NCBI GenBank assembly: GCA_004556055.1 | Contig: SFIW01000045.1 | Coordinates: forward strand, 1-19,227 | Direction of reading: 5' to 3' | DNA length: 19,227 nt | From: Planctomycetaceae bacterium | GTDB taxonomy: Bacteria; Planctomycetota; Planctomycetia; Pirellulales; Thermoguttaceae | In this document: one piece after another, positions 14,401 to 19,227 of the stretch | How positions within the stretch are numbered: the stretch's first letter is position 1 | Layout of the letters: each line of letters opens with the position of its first letter | The notes under the pieces: generated by a model | The model's input: the letters and a program-made list of their open reading frames with translations, nothing else | What the model was told of the DNA's origin: nothing | Databases searched by the model: none | Program-made: the position numbers and the translations under genes

Positions 14401-17285
14401 CCGTCGTCCTTTATCCTTCCCGCGCGCTCACGTCCCTCGTCGCCAATATCGACGCGTCCTCCGACGTCTTCTTCATGGAGCTCGACGCGCCTGAACTTTT
14501 GGAGATCGAAGAAATCTCCCTCGTCGACGAACTCGGCGCGCCCCTTGACGCCCCCGACCCCCTCGTCTCCGAGGACGGGCTCTCTCTGATTTTCGACTCA
14601 GGACTGCGCGGAAAAGCGACGCTCAAGATCGTCGCGAAGACGCGAATCGCCGTCGATTTGGAAACGAAACTTCCCGTGCTGCGCGTCAAGAACGCGATCG
14701 CGTCGAAACGCTATCTCCGCCTGTATTGCGCCCCAAACGTCTGCTTCGACTGGACGACGCGTCCGACCGACTGGACGGCGCTTCCTCTGTCGAGCTTCGC
14801 TGAACTCGGGGACGAACCCTCCGACGCGCGACGCGTCTTCGTCTATCAGATCGACGAGGGGGGCGCGGCGCTCGCCGACGTCGAAGAAGAACGCGCGAAC
14901 CCTCTCGCCGAGTCGCAAGAGAACGCGCAGGACGACGTTCCGACGCCCGAATTAATACTCCAGGAGGTAAAGCCCGAGGCGCCGACTCAGCCGGAACCGC
15001 CCTTGAAGGAGCCCGTCGAACCGCTCCTCATTCCTCGCGTGAACGCGCCCTCCCTTATCGGCGAAGAACGCGTCTTTCTCTATCCTAGCGCGAATCCCTC
15101 GTCCTCGGATCGCGAGAGCGGCGATCTCTGGAAAGCGGCGTACGAACTCCGTTTCAAGGAGAAGAGCGGTCGCGTCGACCGACTCTACGTTGTCGCCGAC
15201 GACTTCTTCGAACTCGATCCTCTTCCGACGAACTCTCTCTTCAACGTTTCTGAAACGACGAACGAGGCGGGGACAAAACTCCTCGTCTTTGAGGCGAAGA
15301 ATATCCTTCCGCGGGGCGAGAAGAACGTCGAGCTCCTTTTTACGGCGACGTATAAGGGCGATCCAGGCTCGGTCGCCGCGCCTAAGTTCAAGCTCGCGAC
15401 CTCCGATCTTTACGAAGATTTCTCCGAGGTGAGCCGTTACGCCTTCTTGGCGACTTTGCACGGTAAAACGCCGATCGAATGGACGATCCGCAATATGCGC
15501 AAGGAGAACGATCCGCGCTTGACCAAGGAGCGCGAACGCGGCGAGTTGGTCGGCGCGATGAGTCCGGGCGTGCGCGCGTTGGCGGTCAACGGGTTATCGG
15601 GACGTTCGAGCGCGGAGATGGAGGACGTAGCCGTCTATACTGCGTTGCCTGCGGTCGTGGAGCAAGCCGCGCGTGTTGGCAGCGTCTATTTCGAACGCTT
15701 CCTCTGCGAAGAAAACGCCTCCGCGAGACTCTCTACCTTTCCCGATCGGATGAAGATCGAATTGGCGAAACACTCCTTTTACGTGAACGAACGCCGCGAT
15801 ATCTTCGGCAGCGCCGTCTTCATACTTAAGTCGGGCGAGGCGAATCGTTGCGTCGTCGTCGCGCCGCCGGGGTGCCGGATCCTTGAAGCGAAGGTCAACG
15901 GCGTGCGACGACTTGTCGAACGCGCTTCCGATCCGGTCGAGTATCCTGCGGAAGAGCTGACGGTCGACTCCGACGAATCGCAAGGAGCGGCGAACGACGA
16001 TCTCAATCAAGAGACGCGTTGGATCGTCGAGCTCGATCAAACGCGCTACGTGAAGCGGCTCGAAATTACTTTCCGCGCTAAGGGAGTTAAGGCGACGAAA
16101 GCGACCCTCTTTAGAACCCTCCGCCGCGTCGGCGAAACCTTCGACGTCAACTTCTTGCGAATCGAAGATTCCGAGACGATACGCTCCTACTGGATCTGCG
16201 CCTTCGAAGATTATGATTCCGAATACGGCGACGCGCGTTGGCGAGTCGAGCAGACCGTTCTCGTCGGAAACGCCGCGTCGGAGGAGCGCAAGACCTTTGA
16301 GAAGGACGCGCGTCCCGTCCTCGTCGGGGAATCCGCGAGCGCGATCGGACGTTTGGGTATTGAGGAATCTGCGGCGCTTTTGGCCGCGTACGAGAACGAC
16401 GTCGCGCTTCTGGGGGAAGGAAACGACGACCTCGAACGACTCCGCGCAAGGTGGTTGGAAGCGTGGCGCGAAAACGTCGGGGTCTCCTCTCCCTTCGCGC
16501 AGAATCCCCAGAACGTCGCCGCCGCGCCCCTCGACGATTCCGTTCTCGACGCCCTCATCGTGATTAACGACGGAGAAGACGTGCCGCGCGATCGGATCGA
16601 CTCCTCCTTTCCGTCTCCGAACTGGAACGCGACGCGCCTGAACGACGTCGCCGCCGCTTACGAACGCGTCTTCACTTCTTTGGGGCGCGTTGGCGAAAAG
16701 GATCAATTTCCGATCTCGTCTCCAATTAGTTTGTGGACGCTCCACGCGGGCGCCTATGCGCGCGCGCTCGTGGGAGCAGACGACGTCGAACCGCTCTCCC
16801 TCAAAATAACCTCGCGACCGAGACCCTTCGACTTCCTCGCGTCCACCTACGCCGCCGCCGTCTTCCTCCTCATGGCGACCGCCGCGCTCATCCAGCTTCT
16901 CGACGCGCGCGCCCGCGCGAAAAAAGGATTGAGAGGGATGGCGCACGTCGCGCTCGTCTTCCTATGGGCGGTCTTCTTCTTCTTCTTCGGATGGTCCTCC
17001 GTCGCCTTTGTCGGAGCGCTCGCCCTCGTCGTCGCCCCCGCGCTATGGCGGTTCGGGGTTGATTTTAAACGCGCCGCCGCGTCCGATCCTCAGAAAGACG
17101 CCGCCAATTCCGAACGAAGCGAAGAAACGCGTCTCGCCGGAGAAGAGAACGTCGCCGTGAAAATCTTCCAACGTCAAAAAAAACTCGACGGCACGACCAC
17201 CGAGGCTCTCGAAAACATTTCTCAGTACGTCAAACCGGAATTGAACGACGAATCTGACGACGACGTGCATGAGTTCATCGACTAG
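8433..17285 (+). CDS. Giant double-module membrane protein (about 2950 aa), apparent fusion of two paralogues
   Basis: No known domain recognised. Signal peptide at residues 1-29 (core LCVILAVGLF, cleavage after MRA), then an NSNSNS linker. Module 1: beta-rich ectodomain to about 1405, then helices at about 1412-1430, 1439-1454 and 1459-1480. A basic linker (1483-1570, with KKDMKKKKRS) should be cytoplasmic. A helix at 1572-1592 resembles an uncleaved signal sequence and leads into module 2, a second ectodomain to about 2795 with three more helices (2801-2823, 2836-2853, 2854-2873) and an acidic cytoplasmic tail. Both halves thus repeat the layout of the 1245-residue neighbour. The start is ATG 8433 (ATG 8457 also possible). 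Neither has a clear Shine-Dalgarno site, so coupling to the gene ending 28 bases upstream is likely. The open frame continues upstream to 8187, but that part is out-of-frame shadow. Confidence 0.92.
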   Translation: MTPLKLVHMPLRALCVILAVGLFADVMRAQDANSNSNSNSSSAVARPGEEFPRLDGSNSAPALPEPTPAPISAAPFEKKPQTSSDSDDDSFPGYRFWMAPEASVDHWPWGEGKYLPIESSAFKEWQRTTRLRNLLDDYVGGKSFSGVVSKLTLEATFDGESLSGVARLKTNAVALQNDVGPDFNTPPLPDFALAVSYSDDEKKDPLDLLASFSDGLTYLPNAETRDRVFNWSLRGKTESSDATSFNFSFPSVLSAELVLRVDSAMRIGATGALVFPLPQEEGEEESDGKRGWRVLFNGGSATKLTLYRPSADSVGKKIGFRQSSSYKIALVGVEASSRFDFETSKGVLAEVDLILDPGLSLLSLEWGSAVDLRPTETTIAPDGTTRVHLRAPFDASTELGPLRATLFAPLWIGEKRLPTIRMEASNLEWRESILRVGIQEPLALTRAVPVDAVQTRDTSRARAETQGVAAFKLFKPDASVNLAVRRPAARPAFDSATDSYFSSNEVSAKTTLFLDLKGQDWRRVLIPVAEGWDVDAVQAAQDDSLAWSRTNDQARDLCLSFKTPPESGATRVVVSARYINPIEERAPVDRFSPVDLSSVLVGAHALSIRTDSSFQARLTSADGKPFTPRKVEPKCLFSESQLREATPLDPGAARLWIGDQTVGLFANLENVRSNYSIAASCRALVDSDSIRETWKLRCVPVAGMRVDRVVFFVMPALQHAVDEDPEAAYNGYFHDDYAWSWSTANEPDRVYEATPLSPEEAAAVRAPVGADAYEIKLTTTRSVPFELNLFLYAPTQSDRRVPLVFFPDADAPSVEFVIEALPRVLFKTRANSLVETTAPVQTQETAATLIKAFRYDPTVVFSNEADADLTERALRQGDDSDSKNAPRPALYASNSAIPSLELFILNNSESKGSESLSSNSLCWFQNVDSYYQVDGSVNYCATFYLENRGRSSIRILLTIPAGKRRDKFARPLDETTSDDEYLPDPRRDEALSNPDFFNPEYGIVDDWTYVSNGPVYRGVNAVWADGERAPWTLWRIPSAPDGSERYAVDVRLLAKKRRLRLEFNYRDEYAEPLGSGQLVRPIGVECDVPVLSGVWNAWFPPQYQARKRYYANANARPGLILRAKNLVNSALFSFRDKEEIEAIADRFASRLGNDFAIRFAIGEARRFENAEPESPQASPAENSSGNAQTEKNATRSFSGAALAPATWGDVVGSPSLVASLFAPPAAERPNLAFDSDEKKTRETPQDGLDSPFGRIKLSRVETSLLVDRYALACVGVSPATLLPTVDATEPIERANKLLEESALVLLFVAPDLALVTTREALIRQFGAAFENVNGSSICRVVAAADARRLRFEITDPANPRYVRPVEWKSQRAQVSPWALKSADRQEPFVQGWTLVSTPLGRIGEGVYIVNRYLLVACSFFGLVAYVLLVWKRSFATPRFLVGSMGVSLAALFAARYEMEALATGAFLGAAGLFLLNFARVFASAPARKKMNDAAVNSLADAKKDMKKKKRSLRALFRRSDKNIHAPAPVAIEPSVSEDGFVDLKNMTQEELNYVRYGTEGNPPAKGREGRVMATLLAAILMTFVLVGVVANSLRAEALNEEYREPYRVFVPTDEKNRPTGEYYWVDSVFYDKIRADLRQRPRERSWRVVDALYEGVVNYNSFSGTTTLFSLKATYLLVVDEPVATIALPAVQLASEGGARFDKQTIPASYGEDGKEIFFELQATPGAHILELSLAPPQFFETTSKLAIPILPVPSARLELDVSADAPALDSPTALGRVTRTARRFSAELGPVDSLSLVKLDSGKTSEKAELDVEQYMLMRPRAAQTDLRAELRCQAIGGKIDAVEILCDPAFSYSGFCRCDSAEIESVEAPTARNAAMRVAFKEPVAGAFILNLDFVARNFSGVGTIPLPRIAAKDARVVKNWLAVAPDADVVCATPNASTELIAPFLSTWGSVDSKIVAAYDLGATPLDASSISASPRVSAPYVDQVATVVLYPSRALTSLVANIDASSDVFFMELDAPELLEIEEISLVDELGAPLDAPDPLVSEDGLSLIFDSGLRGKATLKIVAKTRIAVDLETKLPVLRVKNAIASKRYLRLYCAPNVCFDWTTRPTDWTALPLSSFAELGDEPSDARRVFVYQIDEGGAALADVEEERANPLAESQENAQDDVPTPELILQEVKPEAPTQPEPPLKEPVEPLLIPRVNAPSLIGEERVFLYPSANPSSSDRESGDLWKAAYELRFKEKSGRVDRLYVVADDFFELDPLPTNSLFNVSETTNEAGTKLLVFEAKNILPRGEKNVELLFTATYKGDPGSVAAPKFKLATSDLYEDFSEVSRYAFLATLHGKTPIEWTIRNMRKENDPRLTKERERGELVGAMSPGVRALAVNGLSGRSSAEMEDVAVYTALPAVVEQAARVGSVYFERFLCEENASARLSTFPDRMKIELAKHSFYVNERRDIFGSAVFILKSGEANRCVVVAPPGCRILEAKVNGVRRLVERASDPVEYPAEELTVDSDESQGAANDDLNQETRWIVELDQTRYVKRLEITFRAKGVKATKATLFRTLRRVGETFDVNFLRIEDSETIRSYWICAFEDYDSEYGDARWRVEQTVLVGNAASEERKTFEKDARPVLVGESASAIGRLGIEESAALLAAYENDVALLGEGNDDLERLRARWLEAWRENVGVSSPFAQNPQNVAAAPLDDSVLDALIVINDGEDVPRDRIDSSFPSPNWNATRLNDVAAAYERVFTSLGRVGEKDQFPISSPISLWTLHAGAYARALVGADDVEPLSLKITSRPRPFDFLASTYAAAVFLLMATAALIQLLDARARAKKGLRGMAHVALVFLWAVFFFFFGWSSVAFVGALALVVAPALWRFGVDFKRAAASDPQKDAANSERSEETRLAGEENVAVKIFQRQKKLDGTTTEALENISQYVKPELNDESDDDVHEFID
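8529..8551 (+). repeat. Hexanucleotide microsatellite coding an Asn-Ser linker
   Basis: AATTCC is repeated almost four times in frame, directly after the predicted signal peptidase site, giving alternating Asn and Ser. Six-base slippage would change linker length without breaking the frame. Confidence 0.8.
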
Positions 17286-17286
17286 C

Positions 17287-17300
17287 GCGTCGCTTGACGC
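17287..17300 (+). terminator. Weak hairpin after the giant operon
   Basis: GCGTC and GACGC form a 5-bp stem with a GCTT loop two bases after the giant gene's stop codon. Only ATATCCCTTT follows, so termination would be weak. It overlaps the -35 box of the next promoter. No better terminator is visible after the operon. Confidence 0.3.
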
Positions 17301-17321
17301 ATATCCCTTTGCGCATATAAT
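17294..17321 (+). promoter_or_regulatory. Near-consensus sigma-70 promoter
   Basis: TTGACG (17294-17299), 16 bases, then TATAAT (17316-17321): 5 of 6 and 6 of 6 consensus matches. It is the best promoter in the window. Start of transcription would be near 17328, about 284 bases before the next ATG. A 6-bp inverted repeat, GCGCAT (17311-17316) and ATGCGC (17334-17339), brackets the -10 box and start point and could be an operator. Confidence 0.7.
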
Positions 17322-17327
17322 GAAAGG

Positions 17328-17611
17328 ACTAAAATGCGCGTATTTCCCTGCTTAACGTCGTAAAGGAATGCGCACCCAACACTTACAGGAATATAACAAG
17401 AATCCAAGACGAGAGTCGATTGTGTGATCGCTCTCTAACGCGGCGCGCTACCGACGACTCTGTTATTCGTCCGCGCGCGACGTTCTGAATATTATGGGCG
17501 ACGCCCGGCTCCCCCCTGGCTTCCCCTCGCGCGGTTCTTCAACATGGACTTTGTTCCCCGATAGAACCGGCGTCCGCGCTGAATCATTTATTAGAAATAG
17601 ACACGTCCGAC
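17328..17611 (+). ncRNA. Candidate structured leader or small RNA
   Basis: About 284 bases between the strong promoter and the ATG at 17612, with no convincing protein gene. Several hairpins are visible: GAGAG-T-CGAT with ATCG-CTCTC (17411-17435, one bulged base); GGGC/GCCC (17496-17506); and CGGTTCT (17532-17538) with AGAACCG (17563-17569), a perfect 7-bp pair whose flanks GCG/CGC may extend it. I could not match it to tmRNA, RNase P RNA, SRP RNA, 6S RNA or a known riboswitch. It has no terminator of its own before the next gene, which favours a 5' leader over a free RNA. Confidence 0.35.
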
Positions 17612-19227
17612 ATGACACAAGAGAAAGTAAGTTGCGAAAATGACGACGTCGCCAAGTCTGTCGACCTCGTTAATTCCCCTAACAAAGAAAAATCCGCAAA
17701 CGCGTCTTCCGAAAAAAAGGCGAAAAAATCCAACGCGAAAAACGTGAAATCCAAAGCCGCTCAAGCGCGTGATCGCGAAGTCGGTAATTCCCTTAAACGC
17801 CTTGCGGTCGTCTCCGGGTTGAACGCGCCTCAGTTCATGGACGCGACCGATCGTCTTTCCGCTCTCGACATTGGCGAAATGGCGAAATTGGCGGTGAATG
17901 CTGAAACGGAAAAGATGGAAATCGCGAAGGCCGCGCCGAAGCGTCGTCGCCGACCCAAGCCCGCGACCGTTGAAGAAGAGCGCGAGGAGAATCAGACGTT
18001 CGAAAACCTTGCGCTCCAGATCGTCGCCGCGCCTCAAGTGAAACGCGCAAAGAAGTCTTCCGCGAAGTGCGCCGAATCCGTCGCGCGCAAAGCCGAGGCC
18101 GAACCGAATGTTTGCGAATCCGCGCCGCTTGACTCCGCGCCCGAGACCGAACCGGACGTATGCGAATCCGCGCCGCTCGACTCCGCGCCCGAGACCGAAC
18201 CGGACGCATGCGACTCCGCGCCGCTTGACTCCGCGCCCGAGACCGAACTGAACGTTTGCGACTCCGCGCCGCTTGACTCCGCGCCGAATGAAGAATCGAA
18301 CGATTCCGATCTTATGGACTGGGACTTCGAAGATTCTTTGGAAGTCTCCTGGGGGCGATCCACGCGTTCCGACGAGCCTGCGGAAGAAGATACCTTTCCA
18401 ATTGACATGGAAGAGGAGATCGATAATACCGACGACCTCTTAGACGAACTCCTCGCTCGCGCGAAACAAGACTCCGTCGGCATTGAGTTCGAGTCGGGCG
18501 CGCAAGAAGAGGACGCCTTTGCTCAAGCGCTCTCCGAAGCGCCGAGCGCGGAGGGCGCCTCCGACGTCGTCGAAGAATGTGCGGCGGAAGAGAACGTCGA
18601 CGAAGAGAAGAAAGAGGAGGGGGACTCCTTCGACGATTTCTGGGGCGACTCTGAATCTCTAGAGATTTCGTGGGGCCGTCCGCGTCAGGAGAAGAAGCCC
18701 GTTAAAGAGGAGAAGAAGGCTCCCGAACCGCGCGTCGTCGCGCAAGAGACCGAACCCGAAGCGCAATCCGTCGCCGAAGAGTCCGTCGTCGAGGCGGAGC
18801 CCGAACCCGCGAAGCCGCTGACCTTAGACGATCTTGATTTCAACGACGCCGACAACCTCGCCGCGTTCTTTGATTGCGGCGATTGCGAAGATCTCGTCTT
18901 CACCCCGAAAAAGGCGAAGAAAGAGGAACGCGCCGAATCATGCGAGACGAGCTGCGCGCGCTGTTGCGTCGCGAAAGAGGAAGTCGAGTCGACAGAAAAG
19001 CGTGAAGAACGCGTTCCGCGCGCTCGTCGTGAACGACGCGTCGAAGAACCGGAGGATCGCGCTCCTCGCCGCAGCCGTCGTGAAGCCGAAGATTTTGAAG
19101 AACCGGTCGACCGCGCTCCTCGCCGCAGCCGTCGTGAAGCCGAAGATTTTGAAGAACCGGTCGACCGCGCTCCTCGCCGTAACCGTCGTGAAGCCGAAGA
19201 TTTTGAAGAACCGGTCGACCGCGCTCC
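17612..19227 (+). CDS. Repeat-rich acidic/basic protein with Cys clusters (C-terminus cut by window edge)
   Basis: Open from ATG 17612 to the window end (538 codons plus 2 bases); I do not recognise the family. In order: a Lys-rich N-terminus; a likely helical segment (about 60-115) ending in KRRRRPK; four 16-residue repeats of the ETEPDVCESAPLDSAP type (162-225), one Cys each; two copies of an SLE(V/I)SWGR motif (near 241-249 and 349-357) in acidic surroundings; a CGDC pair (Cys422, Cys425) and a C-x3-C-x2-CC cluster (Cys444, 448, 451, 452); then 18-residue repeats RAPRRSRREAEDFEEPVD running off the edge. No signal peptide or membrane helix, so probably cytoplasmic and largely disordered. 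No clear Shine-Dalgarno site precedes the ATG. Any folded domain may lie beyond the window. RNA or nucleic-acid binding is possible from the Arg-rich repeats but unproven. Confidence 0.85.
   Translation, partial: MTQEKVSCENDDVAKSVDLVNSPNKEKSANASSEKKAKKSNAKNVKSKAAQARDREVGNSLKRLAVVSGLNAPQFMDATDRLSALDIGEMAKLAVNAETEKMEIAKAAPKRRRRPKPATVEEEREENQTFENLALQIVAAPQVKRAKKSSAKCAESVARKAEAEPNVCESAPLDSAPETEPDVCESAPLDSAPETEPDACDSAPLDSAPETELNVCDSAPLDSAPNEESNDSDLMDWDFEDSLEVSWGRSTRSDEPAEEDTFPIDMEEEIDNTDDLLDELLARAKQDSVGIEFESGAQEEDAFAQALSEAPSAEGASDVVEECAAEENVDEEKKEEGDSFDDFWGDSESLEISWGRPRQEKKPVKEEKKAPEPRVVAQETEPEAQSVAEESVVEAEPEPAKPLTLDDLDFNDADNLAAFFDCGDCEDLVFTPKKAKKEERAESCETSCARCCVAKEEVESTEKREERVPRARRERRVEEPEDRAPRRSRREAEDFEEPVDRAPRRSRREAEDFEEPVDRAPRRNRREAEDFEEPVDRA
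18095..18286 (+). repeat. Tandem 48-bp repeat, 4 units
   Basis: Units start at 18095, 18143, 18191 and 18239, each coding 16 residues of the form E-(A/T)-E-(P/L)-(N/D)-(V/A)-C-(E/D)-SAPLDSAP. The SAPLDSAP half is invariant; the acidic half varies. Confidence 0.93.
19058..19227 (+). repeat. Tandem 54-bp repeat, 3 full units plus a fourth cut by the edge
   Basis: Units start at 19058, 19112, 19166 and 19220, each coding an 18-residue RAPRRSRREAEDFEEPVD-type unit that alternates basic and acidic halves. The first two units are identical, and the third differs in a few bases (Ser to Asn), so copying was recent. A more diverged partial unit (ERRVEEPED) lies just upstream. Confidence 0.93.

Noticed and set aside
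15594..16946. 450-residue minus-strand frame in the fusion gene
   Set aside because: Arg/Glu-rich shadow lying fully within a gene supported by its signal peptide and helices.
17490..17580. Known structural RNA (RNase P, SRP or tmRNA)
   Set aside because: Short matches such as AAAGTCC on the minus strand lack the surrounding conserved core, and no tRNA-like end is present.
19058..19227. CRISPR-like array
   Set aside because: Units are directly adjacent without spacers and stay in one reading frame; it is a coding repeat. The same holds for 3863-4135.

Overview
The window most resembles a planctomycete (PVC group) chromosome, by inference. The evidence is GC-rich coding DNA full of GACGTCGTC/GCGCGT words between AT-rich spacers, an FHA protein with a Pro/Ala linker, very large secreted membrane proteins with no recognisable domain, tandem sugar isomerase/epimerase paralogues, and several genes without a Shine-Dalgarno site. 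No rRNA, tRNA or marker gene is present to fix the lineage.

Layout. Left part (1-2904, minus strand): three tandem paralogues of the xylose-isomerase-like TIM-barrel family (AP-endonuclease 2 fold). The first transcribed is complete (1912-2904), the second is complete (626-1705) and the third is cut by the window edge (1-489). The first two each end in a strong intrinsic terminator. A 538-bp AT-rich divergent spacer (2905-3442) follows. Middle part (plus strand): an FHA-domain protein (3443-4372) with thirteen 21-bp repeats coding a Pro/Ala/Gln linker, its own terminator, then a promoter region and two closely packed giant genes, 4667-8404 (1245 aa) and 8433-17285 (about 2950 aa). Right part: a 326-bp spacer with a near-consensus sigma-70 promoter and several hairpins, then an open reading frame (17612 to the right edge, at least 538 residues) coding a repeat-rich acidic/basic protein with Cys clusters.

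How the genes may work together. The isomerases are soluble sugar enzymes with the usual metal ligands; their substrate cannot be read from sequence. The two giant genes appear to form one operon. Each product has a signal peptide, a long beta-rich ectodomain and a C-terminal set of three membrane helices. The 2950-residue protein has this layout twice in one chain, joined by a cytoplasmic linker and one extra membrane helix, so the locus carries three copies of one module (one single, two fused). Short motifs recur in equivalent positions in all three. The FHA protein just upstream could be a cytoplasmic phosphothreonine-reading partner, but that is proposed from proximity only. This FHA plus triple-module envelope locus is the best candidate for an undescribed system here.

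I see no mobile element, CRISPR array or tRNA.
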